From Sporomusa ovata DSM 2662 (GTDB lineage Bacteria > Bacillota > Negativicutes > Sporomusales > Sporomusaceae), in NCBI RefSeq assembly GCF_000445445.1, contig NZ_ASXP01000004.1, positions 186,001-250,000 on the forward strand: a stretch of DNA of 64,000 bases. The letters are read 5' to 3'. Of the stretch, positions 21,087 to 29,855 are shown one piece after another. The translations under genes were made by a program, and so were the position numbers. The stretch's first letter is position 1. Each line of letters starts with the position of its first letter. The notes under the pieces are model-generated. The model had not been told where the DNA came from and searched no databases. It worked only from the letters and a program-made list of their open reading frames with translations.

Positions 21087-23662
21087 AGCCTCTGCGGATT
21101 GAGATTACTAACTTTGGAGCAATCGCCCACACAGTAATTGACTTGAGTAACGTTACCCTAGCGGCTATCTGTGGTCCCAATGGGGCCGGTAAATCAACGG
21201 CTTTCACCGTAGCTCCTATGTTCGCCCTGTTCGGCACTACAAAAGCTGGTACCAGCGCTGATGACATGGTTCGTTGTGGAGCCAATGAGTCATCCGTTAC
21301 CTTCGACTTTGACCACCAGGGCGACACCTGGCGCGTCATCCGGACACGATCCACCAAGGGCCGTGGCAAGAGTACTCTAGAATTGCAGCGTCAATCCGGA
21401 GATGTCTGGGCCAGTAAAAGCGGCGCATCGATCGCGGAAACGCAGAAGAAGATCATTGACCTTCTCAACTTGGATGCCGATACTTTCGCCGCTTCCAGCA
21501 TGATTCTCCAGGGTGATGCCGGTAACTTCACCAAGCGGCCGGCTGGCCAGCGCAAGGCCATCCTGGCTCAGATACTACAACTGGATCAGTACGAAACCCT
21601 GCAGGAAAAGGCACGGGCCAAAGCCTCAGAAGCAAACATTGCTCTTGAACGTATCAAAGTTCAAATGTCAGCTCTTAACAAGCGCCTGGCAGGCCGGGAC
21701 TCCATCGAGGGAGACAAGCTGTTGGCCGAAACACAGCTGCTCACGCTAGGCAACAATATCCAGAAGACGGAAACCATGCTGCAGGAGGCACAGGTGGAAT
21801 TGGCCGACTTGCAAGCGCGTATCAACCAGGCCGATGAGCTTGCCCAACGGGCGACAGTCCTGCGGCAAGAACTCACCACCAAGACAACAGAGCGCGACCG
21901 ACAGCAGCAGCGCCTTAATGATGCCGAGTTCATTCTGAATCAAGAACAGGCCGTCTTGGCGGCTGTGACTGAACATGAGGGCCTAAGAGACGGAATCACT
22001 GCACTTAAGGTCAAGAAAGATCAGCAGAATGCTATTTTTGAAGAAGCAAGCCGACTAAAAAATGAACTGACTACAGTTACTACGTCACTTGATAAGACTA
22101 TTGCAGAGATCCAGAAGTTAGAGATCAATATTTCTGATCGGCCGCGCCTGGAAGCCTCAAAAACTGATTATGATACTGCCGTTAACCGCCTTACTGAGTG
22201 CCAGAAAGAGCACGAAGAAGACCAACGCCTCTATGGCGTTGTTAAAGACTGCAGAGACCAACTGCTGCGAGCAGAAGATCGATATCTTAGTGAGGAAAAG
22301 GTTTATAAACAAAAGATTGAGTCTCTGGAAGCAAAGACTGCCATGCTGGCTGACGCCAATTGCGTAAACATTGAGAGTGCGCAGTGCCGCTTCCTGGTTG
22401 ATGCCGTTAACGCTAAAGGTGAGTTAGTAACAACAAATGAGAATTATAATTTGTGGAAAGTAGCCGCAGATAAAGAGATTGTCGACCTGCAGGCGACACT
22501 AAAAATTGCCGAAACCAAACGGACGGAATACAAAACATCTGTTAATCTTAATCCTCTTGAGCCTCACGAATTACAGGAAAAAATTGATCAGTTAAAGCCT
22601 GATGTTGACCTACTGGCCAAGCTTGCGGCCATGGTACCGCTGCTTGACAACTTGAGAGTCCAGCGTATAGACACTGAAACCCGTCAGATCGATATCAATA
22701 CCCGTCTTGAGGACATGCGTAATCAATACCGATCCCTGTCAGACGGTTTGAAAGAGCTCCCGGGTAAAGAAAAACGAGTAACAGAGCTGCAACCATTGGT
22801 ATTGCTTAAAGACCGGTTGCCAGCTGCTCGCGAGGCTAAGGATAGCGCAACACGTACTCTCGAGAATTTGACTACTGAGTTGAATGGGTTAACAAACCAG
22901 ATTACTACGCTCGAACAAGAGCATACCTTGTTGCTTGGAAATGCTGACACGCTGCGCCAAGAGGCACAGGACAAGGTTAACGGATTGCGCACAACAATTG
23001 ATACCTACCGAACAGAACAAACGATCCTAACGGCTAAATTAGGCGGTATCCAGGCAAAACTGGATGCGCTCGAGGCCGATGCATTGCAGTATCAAACTTT
23101 ACTTGTAGAGATGGCTCCTTTAGCCAAGAAATTGGCACGGTGGCAGACATTGACTAAAGCCTTCGGTCGTGATGGTATTCAGGCTCTTATTCTCGAGAAC
23201 GCGGTACCAGAATTAGAACGCATCGCAAATGATATATTAGGCCTAATGTCCGGTGGCAAGAATTATCTCCGCTTTGAAACGCAGAAAGAGCTCAAGAGTC
23301 GGTCTGGAATGGCTGAAACGCTAGACATCATTGTCGGTGACTGGGCCGGGGAACGGATCTACGAAACCTACAGCGGTGGCGAGCAGCTGCGAATTGATTT
23401 CGCAATTAGGTTTGCCCTGGCTGAAATGTTGGCCAGACGTGCCGGCGCCCGGGTGGACTGGCTCACGATCGATGAAGGCTTTGGAAGCCAGAGCGATGAG
23501 TTCCTCCCCATGGTCATTGAAGCTGTTCAGAGTGTAGCTAATAGGTTTGGTATGGTTCTGGTTATCAGCCATGTCAAAGCTGTGCAGGAGGCGTTCGGTG
23601 AGCGTATTGAGTTTCATCCGGCAACGGAGGAGGGAACAGCGGCAGAGGTGAAGGTGGCGTGA
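21083..23662 (+). CDS. sbcC: SbcC/Rad50-like ATPase subunit
   Basis: 859 residues. The N-terminal ABC half has GPNGAGKST (31-39). Two long coiled-coil arms (about 180-420 and 450-690) meet at a possible hook with Cys427 and Cys435. The C-terminal half has the signature YSGGEQLRID (about 762) and Walker B WLTIDEGFGS (about 793). This is the Rad50/SbcC plan, only shorter. The hook cysteines are spaced C-x7-C instead of the usual CxxC, so zinc bridging may be altered. It works with the SbcD-like nuclease encoded just upstream. Confidence 0.9.
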   Translation: MKPLRIEITNFGAIAHTVIDLSNVTLAAICGPNGAGKSTAFTVAPMFALFGTTKAGTSADDMVRCGANESSVTFDFDHQGDTWRVIRTRSTKGRGKSTLELQRQSGDVWASKSGASIAETQKKIIDLLNLDADTFAASSMILQGDAGNFTKRPAGQRKAILAQILQLDQYETLQEKARAKASEANIALERIKVQMSALNKRLAGRDSIEGDKLLAETQLLTLGNNIQKTETMLQEAQVELADLQARINQADELAQRATVLRQELTTKTTERDRQQQRLNDAEFILNQEQAVLAAVTEHEGLRDGITALKVKKDQQNAIFEEASRLKNELTTVTTSLDKTIAEIQKLEINISDRPRLEASKTDYDTAVNRLTECQKEHEEDQRLYGVVKDCRDQLLRAEDRYLSEEKVYKQKIESLEAKTAMLADANCVNIESAQCRFLVDAVNAKGELVTTNENYNLWKVAADKEIVDLQATLKIAETKRTEYKTSVNLNPLEPHELQEKIDQLKPDVDLLAKLAAMVPLLDNLRVQRIDTETRQIDINTRLEDMRNQYRSLSDGLKELPGKEKRVTELQPLVLLKDRLPAAREAKDSATRTLENLTTELNGLTNQITTLEQEHTLLLGNADTLRQEAQDKVNGLRTTIDTYRTEQTILTAKLGGIQAKLDALEADALQYQTLLVEMAPLAKKLARWQTLTKAFGRDGIQALILENAVPELERIANDILGLMSGGKNYLRFETQKELKSRSGMAETLDIIVGDWAGERIYETYSGGEQLRIDFAIRFALAEMLARRAGARVDWLTIDEGFGSQSDEFLPMVIEAVQSVANRFGMVLVISHVKAVQEAFGERIEFHPATEEGTAAEVKVA

Positions 23663-23982
23663 GAAACTGTATGCGTTGCCATCCGGGAAAGACAACAAGG
23701 ACATTCTGCATGGTTTGCCGTGTTGAGGGCATACAGACGGGATATGTTAGCCCGATGGTACATATGCGATGCCCAAAATGCGGTAAGGAGTGGCGGACCA
23801 TATCGGCTATCTGTGAGCGGTGCAAGCATCCGAGTGGATCGCCTTACCTGGGCGATTGCCAAAAATGCGGAGGTGAGAGTCATGGTGAAAACCACGACCG
23901 AATCAGTCCAGTGCCAACGGTGCGGCCGGAAGCTCCGGACTCCGAAAGCGATGGAACTGGGCTATGGAAGAGTGTGTCATAG
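23659..23982 (+). CDS. 107-aa protein with five Cys pairs
   Basis: GTG start overlaps the SbcC stop. CMRC, CMVC, CPKC, CERC and CQKC follow one another in the first 72 residues, a chain of zinc knuckles. The last 35 residues are Pro/Ser-rich and overlap the next gene by 101 bases, so the true functional end may be near residue 72. Probably nucleic-acid binding. Confidence 0.65.
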   Translation: MRNCMRCHPGKTTRTFCMVCRVEGIQTGYVSPMVHMRCPKCGKEWRTISAICERCKHPSGSPYLGDCQKCGGESHGENHDRISPVPTVRPEAPDSESDGTGLWKSVS

Positions 23983-24058
23983 TAAATATAAAGCCGAAAA
24001 GGCAAAAGAAGAGATGGACCGGAATCAGATGAGATTGGAGCTAGATGGCGTTAATTAA
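23882..24058 (+). CDS. DUF6011-like zinc-binding protein (58 aa)
   Basis: VQCQRCGRKLRTPKAMELGY then GRVCHSK: the small CxxCGRxL...LGYGxxC pattern common in phages. GGAGGTGAGAGTC precedes the ATG at 23882, which sets the start inside the previous gene. Function unknown; likely nucleic-acid or nucleotide related. Confidence 0.7.
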   Translation: MVKTTTESVQCQRCGRKLRTPKAMELGYGRVCHSKYKAEKAKEEMDRNQMRLELDGVN

Positions 24059-24060
24059 TT

Positions 24061-24243
24061 TTACTCCGATAATGAGTCATAAACATTCTGGTTTGACTTA
24101 ACAGCTGGTTCATCACGTAAGTGTGCTTTATCTTTGTTTTCAGTAATTAAAGCATCCATTGCCTTGCTGGCGGAATTAAGTTTTATGGATGTTTTAGGAT
24201 TAGTCTGGAATCTAAGATAAGAGCCATTAGCTCTATAAGTCAT
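24061..24243 (-). CDS. 60-aa reverse-strand cargo gene
   Basis: Soluble, polar protein starting MTYRANGSYLRFQTNPKTSI. GAGGTGATAGTT precedes the ATG, much like the leader of the coiled-coil genes at 11.6-11.9 kb. It is the only minus-strand gene inside the early operon, so it is probably expressed from its own promoter in the lysogen. Unknown function. Confidence 0.6.
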   Translation of the reverse strand: MTYRANGSYLRFQTNPKTSIKLNSASKAMDALITENKDKAHLRDEPAVKSNQNVYDSLSE

Positions 24244-24364
24244 AACTATCACCTCAAATCTAGTTTGTGAAGTAGTTAAGAATTCGATTCGCAAAAGGCT
24301 ATTGAGCTTGTGGTGGTAAGCGTACTGATTGCGAGAAGTGAAAAAAAGAGGCGGTGATGTCTAA

Positions 24365-25024
24365 GTGGACGCGGATCAAGAAAAGGTCATAGATAAGGTT
24401 CGTAAACTATTCAACTTATCGAAAAGTAATTTCAATGGTGAAGCTGACGCAGCACTACTCAAGGCTCAACAGTTATTAATGGAAAATGATTTGACTATGG
24501 ATGATGTAACTGAACCCATTCCAAAGCCTGCTGTAAAAGACATAACAATTGAGTTTGCTTCTACTCCATGGTGGTACAAGTATCTAATTACAATACTTGC
24601 CGAAAATTTTAGGTGCGAAGTTCTAGAAGAAAAATTATCTCGTACTCGTAGACGTAATTTCATTCTTATTAGTAGAGAAACAGATATCGAAGTCGCTAAA
24701 GCGGTTTTCCAGCACGCTGTTGTAATTGTGAAACACAATAGTAAGCGATTTAGAGAGCTTGGAACAACTCATGAGAATACCTATATTAAAGGTTTTTTAG
24801 AAGGATTAATGGTTAAATTCAAGGAGCAGGTAAAGAAGAATCAGTGGGGTTTGATATTGATTAAAGATACTGAAGTAGTAGTGGCAAAAGAAAAGTTTAA
24901 CCCCGTAAAAGCAAGAAAGGCACAGGCGCCAAAGGTTACTAATGATTATGAAGCTTATATCCATGGATATGTAGATGGTAACAAGTTAGACCATAAACAG
25001 AAGCAGATAGAGGCGGGGGCTTAG
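24365..25024 (+). CDS. DUF2786 domain protein
   Basis: 219 residues. The N-terminal DUF2786 segment (KVRKLFNLSKSNFNGEADAA, then LLKAQQLLMENDLTMDDV) is the family signature; a metzincin-like or nuclease-like C-terminal part follows, with many Lys residues. It is widespread in phages and plasmids with no proven activity. GTG start with GGCGGTGATG upstream. Confidence 0.8.
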   Translation: MDADQEKVIDKVRKLFNLSKSNFNGEADAALLKAQQLLMENDLTMDDVTEPIPKPAVKDITIEFASTPWWYKYLITILAENFRCEVLEEKLSRTRRRNFILISRETDIEVAKAVFQHAVVIVKHNSKRFRELGTTHENTYIKGFLEGLMVKFKEQVKKNQWGLILIKDTEVVVAKEKFNPVKARKAQAPKVTNDYEAYIHGYVDGNKLDHKQKQIEAGA

Positions 25025-25056
25025 GCTCCCGCAATGCTAGGCGGTGGGGTGAGGGA

Positions 25057-25914
25057 ATGCTGGTAGAAAATACGCTGTTTGGTGTACGGAATAAAATACA
25101 GATAGCAATAGACCGAATACGGCAGTTTGAGCCGCCAGAAGGGTATTATGTGGCGTTTAGCGGTGGTAAAGACAGTATTGTAGTGTTGGATTTACTTAAA
25201 CGTGCCGGTGTTAAGTATGACGCACATTACAACCTGACTACAGTTGACCCGCCTGAGTTGGTACAGTTTATTCGCGAAACCTATAAAGTAAAAGGTCGCA
25301 AAGTTCGTTACAGACAGCGTTTAAGAGCAGCTAAATTAACCGGAAATAAATTACCTAGACATTGGCTTGAAATCAAGGTACACAGGCCAAGGAGAACAAT
25401 GTGGGAACTGATAGCGCATAAAGGGTTCCCACCTACACGAAAAATACGTTATTGCTGTGCTGAAGTCAAAGAAAGTGGCGGTAAGGGCCGTGTAGTTGTA
25501 ACAGGTGTCCGCTGGGCGGAAAGTGTTAGACGGTCAAAACGTAAAATGGTTGAACAGTGCTATAACGATAACTCTAAACGATACTTTCATCCAATTATTG
25601 ATTGGTCGAATGAAGATGTTTGGGAATATATCGAATTGCGAAAACTGCCGTATTGTTCCCTGTATGACGAAGGTCAGAAAAGAATTGGTTGTGTAATGTG
25701 CCCTATGGGCAACACTGTTGGGATGTTGGAAGATGCCAAGCGGTGGCCTAAAATAGCACAGGCATATATTAATGCTTTTGAAAAAGCCTGCAAGCGTAAT
25801 CGTGAACGCGGGCGCGAATCCGGACAAGCCAATGGCAAGGAAATGTTTGATTGGTGGGTATCAGGCAAAGCGGAAACAAAAGAAAATCCAGACCAAACAG
25901 TGATGTTTGAGTAA
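25057..25914 (+). CDS. PP-loop (PAPS reductase-like) protein
   Basis: 285 residues. SGGKDSIVVLDLLKRAG (residues 31-47) is the ATP-pyrophosphatase loop. Cys residues near 134 (RYCCAE) and near 214 (IGCVMCPM) could bind a metal or cluster. This phage branch is related to PAPS reductase and DndC; it adenylates or modifies a substrate rather than running sulfur assimilation. RNA or DNA modification is a possibility; it is not linked here to dnd genes. Confidence 0.82.
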   Translation: MLVENTLFGVRNKIQIAIDRIRQFEPPEGYYVAFSGGKDSIVVLDLLKRAGVKYDAHYNLTTVDPPELVQFIRETYKVKGRKVRYRQRLRAAKLTGNKLPRHWLEIKVHRPRRTMWELIAHKGFPPTRKIRYCCAEVKESGGKGRVVVTGVRWAESVRRSKRKMVEQCYNDNSKRYFHPIIDWSNEDVWEYIELRKLPYCSLYDEGQKRIGCVMCPMGNTVGMLEDAKRWPKIAQAYINAFEKACKRNRERGRESGQANGKEMFDWWVSGKAETKENPDQTVMFE

Positions 25915-25941
25915 AGTGCCAGTAGGTAGTGGGGTGAGACG

Positions 25942-26262
25942 GTGGCAAGACCAAATAAAAGAAAGTTAATTAGAAAAGCAATTCCAAACTCAGAAAGATT
26001 AAAAGTTATTGAACGTGATAGACTGCATTGTATTCAGTGCGGTAAACAACTTGAATTAAATGGTGAAGGTGGATATTACATTACTTTTCTTGAAGGAAAC
26101 TTTCATCATATCATTCCATTAATTTACGGCGGGCCTAACATATCGTTTAATATTTGCTCATTATGTACAGATTGCCATATCAAGGTTCATAGTGGTGATG
26201 AATCAAAACAGAAATATATAAATATGTACTCGACATTTATTTCAACCGGGCAATTGTTCTAA
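25942..26262 (+). CDS. HNH endonuclease
   Basis: 106 residues: CIQCGK (zinc), FHHIIPLIYGGPNISFNICS (the first H-H and N positions), LCTDCHIKVH (zinc and final His). This is the HNH nuclease fold. GTG start with GGGTGAG upstream. It could be a free-standing homing nuclease or a recombination nuclease; it lies directly before the replication gene. Confidence 0.85.
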   Translation: MARPNKRKLIRKAIPNSERLKVIERDRLHCIQCGKQLELNGEGGYYITFLEGNFHHIIPLIYGGPNISFNICSLCTDCHIKVHSGDESKQKYINMYSTFISTGQLF

Positions 26263-26280
26263 AGGTAAGCGGGGTGAGAC

Positions 26281-27174
26281 ATGGGACGGCTAACAGACAT
26301 ATGGGACATAGATCAATTAAGTTTCTATGAAAAAGGCGTGTATTGCCTACTTGCTAAGTATGTAGATAAAAACGGTATATGCTGGCCGTCCCTTCGTACT
26401 CTTCAGGAGATGGGCGGCATATCCCGACCTAAACTTATTAAATGTATCCAAATGCTGGACGAGCTGGGGTTTGTAAAAGTATCAAAAAAGAAATCGAGTT
26501 GTGGTGACGCTGACAATAATCAGTATTATTTACCTCATTTAAAATGGGATGAAACTGTGGATAAAGGTGGTAACTCTCGTTTACTAGGTGGTAAACCACA
26601 GTTACCAGGTGGTAAACAGGAATTACCACAGGTGGTAAATGACATTAACCAGGGTGGTAAACCACGTTTACCAGGGGTGGTAAATGACGTTTACCCTAAC
26701 TATACCAATATAACTATTCCAAATAACTATTCCAATCCAACTATAGGACGGACGGATGGTCAATCTGTGGATAACTTATACCCTTCGGGTTGCGAGGGGA
26801 ATGCTGCCGAGGAAACAGCAGTGACATTGATCGATGGTGGTCAATCGTTAGAATTATCCGCAGAGTTTGAACGGTTTTGGCAGGCTTATCCGCGTAAAAA
26901 CGGTAAACCCCGGGCAGTGGAGGCTTGGAAAATCGTGTTGGACGAAGGATACAGGGCGATTGATCTGATAGTTGCAGCTGGTAAATACTCTGTTAAGGTC
27001 CGGGTCGAAGGTACTGCTGAGCAGTATATAAAAATGCCGCATACGTTCCTGACTGAGCACATTTTTGTCAAGTATCTGCCGCCATGTCCTAAGTGTGGAG
27101 GCAGCGGCTTTGTCGGCAATAAGGACGGCGAGGTAGAGCTGTGTGAATGCAAGAAAACGGGTAAAACAGCATGA
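26281..27174 (+). CDS. replication initiator, DnaD/phage O-like
   Basis: 297 residues. The N-terminal winged-helix domain (residues 12-85: LSFYEKGVYCLLAKYVDKNG, SLRTLQEMGGISRPKLIKCI) matches phage replisome organisers. A Gly/Lys/Pro-rich linker (about 97-140) is encoded by six DNA iterons. The C-terminal domain (about 195-270) has FWQAYPRKNGKPRAVEAW, typical of phage replication proteins. It ends in a Cys-rich zinc knuckle, CPKCGGSGF then CECKK. It should bind its own iterons and recruit the host helicase. Confidence 0.85.
   Translation: MGRLTDIWDIDQLSFYEKGVYCLLAKYVDKNGICWPSLRTLQEMGGISRPKLIKCIQMLDELGFVKVSKKKSSCGDADNNQYYLPHLKWDETVDKGGNSRLLGGKPQLPGGKQELPQVVNDINQGGKPRLPGVVNDVYPNYTNITIPNNYSNPTIGRTDGQSVDNLYPSGCEGNAAEETAVTLIDGGQSLELSAEFERFWQAYPRKNGKPRAVEAWKIVLDEGYRAIDLIVAAGKYSVKVRVEGTAEQYIKMPHTFLTEHIFVKYLPPCPKCGGSGFVGNKDGEVELCECKKTGKTA
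26566..26737 (+). other. predicted phage replication origin (iterons plus AT-rich repeats)
   Basis: Six tandem units of 21-23 bases start at 26566, 26587, 26608, 26631, 26652 and 26674. Each begins GGTGGTAA and most end in TTACCA, so each has internal dyad symmetry. Directly to the right lie three AT-rich direct repeats, TAACTAT(A/T)CCAA, at 26697, 26711 and 26724. Iterons inside the initiator gene followed by an AT-rich block copy the lambda origin plan. Confidence 0.8.
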
Positions 27175-27923
27175 GGCGATTACGGTTATTATCACTGTTC
27201 AGCGGCATAGGTGGCATTGATTTGGCTGCTCAGTGGGCAGGCATGGAGACTGTTGCTTTTTGCGAAATAGATCCATTTTGCCAGCGTGTGCTGCATAAGC
27301 ATTGGCCGGAAGTGCCGATTTTCCCGGATATAAGACTACTCACGAAGGAAGTGTTAGAACGTGCAGGAATTAGCGGAATTGACATTGTGGCCGGCGGATA
27401 CCCTTGCCAGCCATACAGTCTTACCGGGGAGCGCAGAGGCGAGGAAGATGACCGTGCACTCTGGTCGTATATGTTCGACATTGTATCAGAATTACGGTCC
27501 CCTTGGGTTGTTGGTGAAAATGTTATTGGTCACGTCTCATTGGGACTCGACAGTGTGTTATCTGACTTGGAAAGTATCGGCTACACCGCGCAACCGTTTA
27601 TTATTCCAGCTTGCAGTGTCGGTGCCAGACACCAAAGATATAGAGTCTTTACTGTGGCCCACAATGACAGCCAGCGAATGGAAAGGGGTATCAAGCAACA
27701 GATTTTATGGCAGCCCGACATATCGGTCCGACAAATTAGCAAGTCGTTTCAGGACGCAGAAAGACGATTTGACTCACATAAATCCAGACTATGCAGAAGC
27801 TTACATGGGATTCCCGGAGGGGTGGACCGTGTTAGATCCCTTGGAAACACTGTAATGCCACAGCAGATATATCCTGTTTTAGCTGCTATTACGGAAATTG
27901 AACGATTGCTTGATTGTAGTTGA
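27171..27923 (+). CDS. cytosine-5 DNA methyltransferase with aberrant middle
   Basis: 250 residues. Motif I is LFSGIGGID (9-17), motif IV GGYPCQPYS with the catalytic Cys79, motif VI GEN (115-117), motif VIII RYRVFTVAH (155-163) and motif X SLGNTVMPQ (223-231), so the catalytic core looks intact. Residues about 164-218, where the target-recognition domain belongs, do not resemble one. In the next frame the same DNA (27649-27840) encodes LWPTMTASEWKG ... MGFPEGWT, typical of such enzymes. The gene seems to carry two compensating frame changes. Activity and specificity are uncertain. ATGA overlaps the initiator stop. Confidence 0.8.
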   Translation: MRRLRLLSLFSGIGGIDLAAQWAGMETVAFCEIDPFCQRVLHKHWPEVPIFPDIRLLTKEVLERAGISGIDIVAGGYPCQPYSLTGERRGEEDDRALWSYMFDIVSELRSPWVVGENVIGHVSLGLDSVLSDLESIGYTAQPFIIPACSVGARHQRYRVFTVAHNDSQRMERGIKQQILWQPDISVRQISKSFQDAERRFDSHKSRLCRSLHGIPGGVDRVRSLGNTVMPQQIYPVLAAITEIERLLDCS

Positions 27924-27938
27924 TTGGGGGAGAATGCA

Positions 27939-28253
27939 ATGGATAACTTTTTACGCATACAAAAACAGCCTGAACCGTCAGAGACTGAAATTCTGCGCGG
28001 TATCAGGCAATACTTGCAGATACATGGCTGGTTTGTGATTAGGCATCACCAAGGGTTAGGAAGCCATAAGGGCTTATCTGACCTGACCGCCATTCGTAAC
28101 GGGGTTACGGTGTACATTGAGGTCAAGAAGCCTAAGGGCTATCAATCCAGTGCGCAGAAGAAATTTCAGGCTGATGTGGAAGTTCATGGAGCCAGGTACA
28201 TATTGGCCAAAGGCATTGAGGATATTAAATGCCTTTGTGATCGGGTCGGGTGA
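27939..28253 (+). CDS. VRR-NUC domain nuclease
   Basis: 104 residues. GSHKGLSDLTAIRNGVTVYI then EVKKPKGYQSSAQKKFQADV shows the PD-(D/E)xK pattern D...ExK with the Q-x3-F helix of VRR-NUC proteins. These single-domain phage nucleases cut branched DNA such as Holliday junctions. The ATG has GGGGGAG six bases upstream. Confidence 0.88.
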   Translation: MDNFLRIQKQPEPSETEILRGIRQYLQIHGWFVIRHHQGLGSHKGLSDLTAIRNGVTVYIEVKKPKGYQSSAQKKFQADVEVHGARYILAKGIEDIKCLCDRVG

Positions 28254-28257
28254 TGAT

Positions 28258-29085
28258 GTGAACAAAGTAATTCGGGTATTCCCACATCGAAATTCATTTA
28301 CTCCAACCGATGATATGGCATTTTTCGAAGAACCCGGACTATTCATTCCAGACCATGATGCGGTGCATGTCTGCTGCGTGTTTACATGGGATATAGAGCG
28401 GTGTAAAAAACTGCAGTTTCAATGGCAAGGCAGGACTGATAAATCGGTGTTATTGGACGGGCCAGCATTCGGAAATTCCGGTGGCGAATTTATTCCGGGG
28501 ATGTATATTCGACCAGGAGTAACGTTTACTAGCCGAGGTTGCCCAAATAATTGCGGATTCTGTTTTGTTCCGAAGCGTGAAGGTAAGCTCAGAGAGCTGT
28601 CGATCCAACCAGGAAACATCATGAATGCAAATAACTTTCTTGCTGAATCGAAATCGCATAGACGCGAAGCCTACGACATGCTGAAAAAGCAAAAGGCAAT
28701 TGAGTTTAAAGGTGGTCTTGAAGCAGCACGACTTACTGATTGGGATATTGAAGAAATGCGAGGCATAAAGATCCGAAAACTATTCTTTGCTGCTGACCAT
28801 GACGGAGCAATACCAGCGATCAGAAAAGCAGCAGCGCGATTGTTGGCAGCGGGATACAAGAGAGATCATTTACACTGTTATGTCCTGATTGGTGACGATA
28901 TGCAAAAGAATGAGGTGCGATTACTGTCAGTATGCGAAGCGGGAATGATGCCCTTTGCTCAGTTATACCAGCCGGTGGAACGAATTGAATACAGTCAGGA
29001 ATGGAAACGATTTGCGCGGTTGTGGTCAAGGCCAGCATTTTACATGGCTAAATACAATCTGCGCCCAGGGAAAGCGGTAGGGTAA
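28258..29085 (+). CDS. radical SAM-like phage protein
   Basis: 275 residues, GTG start with GGGTGATGAT upstream. TSRGCPNNCGFCFVPKREG (about residues 92-110) contains the CxxxCxxC cluster motif of radical SAM enzymes. Later conserved-looking parts are KGGLEAARLTDWD, a strand with LFFAADHDG and a C-terminal LHCYVLIGDD. These phage proteins likely modify a nucleoside, protein or cofactor, but the substrate is unknown. No partner biosynthetic gene (for example QueE-like) is close. Confidence 0.8.
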   Translation: MNKVIRVFPHRNSFTPTDDMAFFEEPGLFIPDHDAVHVCCVFTWDIERCKKLQFQWQGRTDKSVLLDGPAFGNSGGEFIPGMYIRPGVTFTSRGCPNNCGFCFVPKREGKLRELSIQPGNIMNANNFLAESKSHRREAYDMLKKQKAIEFKGGLEAARLTDWDIEEMRGIKIRKLFFAADHDGAIPAIRKAAARLLAAGYKRDHLHCYVLIGDDMQKNEVRLLSVCEAGMMPFAQLYQPVERIEYSQEWKRFARLWSRPAFYMAKYNLRPGKAVG

Positions 29086-29178
29086 TGCAGTGCCTGACAA
29101 CTTCGGAAGCAGTTGTGAAAAGTTAACTTCTTGCATGCGTGTAGGGAAACCGACACAAATAATGAGGGGGAGAGAATC

Positions 29179-29817
29179 ATGGAATTAACAATCAAGGTGA
29201 CTCGTACAAAAACAGGCTTGCCGGCAGTACCAGAGACCGGCGGCGCAATTGGCAAAACCAAGGGAGTGGCACAGATTATCTGCCGTGATGATGGCAGCAA
29301 GAAGATTGCTACTTACATACCAAAACCCGAAGAGGTTGAGACTAAAGGCCACGCGGTGTTTGTATTGCAGAAGCATGATTATGTTATTCTGGTTGAGCGC
29401 AGCCGAACAACAGTGTATAAGGTCACTATTGCTCAGTTTACCGGCGACATCGATGCGGAGGATAATGCGGTATTTGCAGTTCGGCATGTAAAGCAGGCCA
29501 AGCGATGGGATGTTCAGCCTCCGGAATATTTACAACCGGCCATTGATGCAGCTATCGCGAAGAGTTGTCAGGAAGAGATCCAGGAGGCTTCCTGGTATGA
29601 GCGAAAGGTGCCGCCGGTACTGGGAGCTCCAGTGTCATTATCGGCCATTAAAAATCAAGCCCCGGCATTTGCCCAACAGTATGTTCCAGGGTTCGTGGCA
29701 ATCCAGGATGTCAGGCAGACTGCTGATGATGAGATTTCGGTTTGTCTGACAAACGGGGTGCAGCTTTGTGTTTATATTAAGGCTTGCACTCCAAGGGATT
29801 ATAAGGCGGCGGATTAA
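29179..29817 (+). CDS. 212-aa unknown early phage protein
   Basis: Beta-rich N-terminal half (ELTIKVTRTKTGLPAVPETG), central YVILVERSRTTVYKVTI strand pair and a C-terminal half ending in short strands. GAGGGGGAGAG precedes the ATG. No recognised family. The 93 bases before it hold only a short hairpin (CAACT/AGTTG). Confidence 0.65.
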   Translation: MELTIKVTRTKTGLPAVPETGGAIGKTKGVAQIICRDDGSKKIATYIPKPEEVETKGHAVFVLQKHDYVILVERSRTTVYKVTIAQFTGDIDAEDNAVFAVRHVKQAKRWDVQPPEYLQPAIDAAIAKSCQEEIQEASWYERKVPPVLGAPVSLSAIKNQAPAFAQQYVPGFVAIQDVRQTADDEISVCLTNGVQLCVYIKACTPRDYKAAD

Positions 29818-29855
29818 TCAGTCCTAACCAAGACAAATAAGGGGGAGGACATGCC

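Noticed and set aside
26566..26737. Tandem repeats that might be taken for a CRISPR array
   Set aside because: Units are contiguous 21-23-base iterons with no unique spacers, lie within a coding gene, and no cas genes are near; an origin fits better.
27361..27855. Separate 164-aa gene in the +1 frame of the methyltransferase
   Set aside because: Only its C-terminal part looks like protein (methyltransferase recognition region); the first half is out-of-frame core sequence and no ribosome site is seen, so frame changes explain it better.
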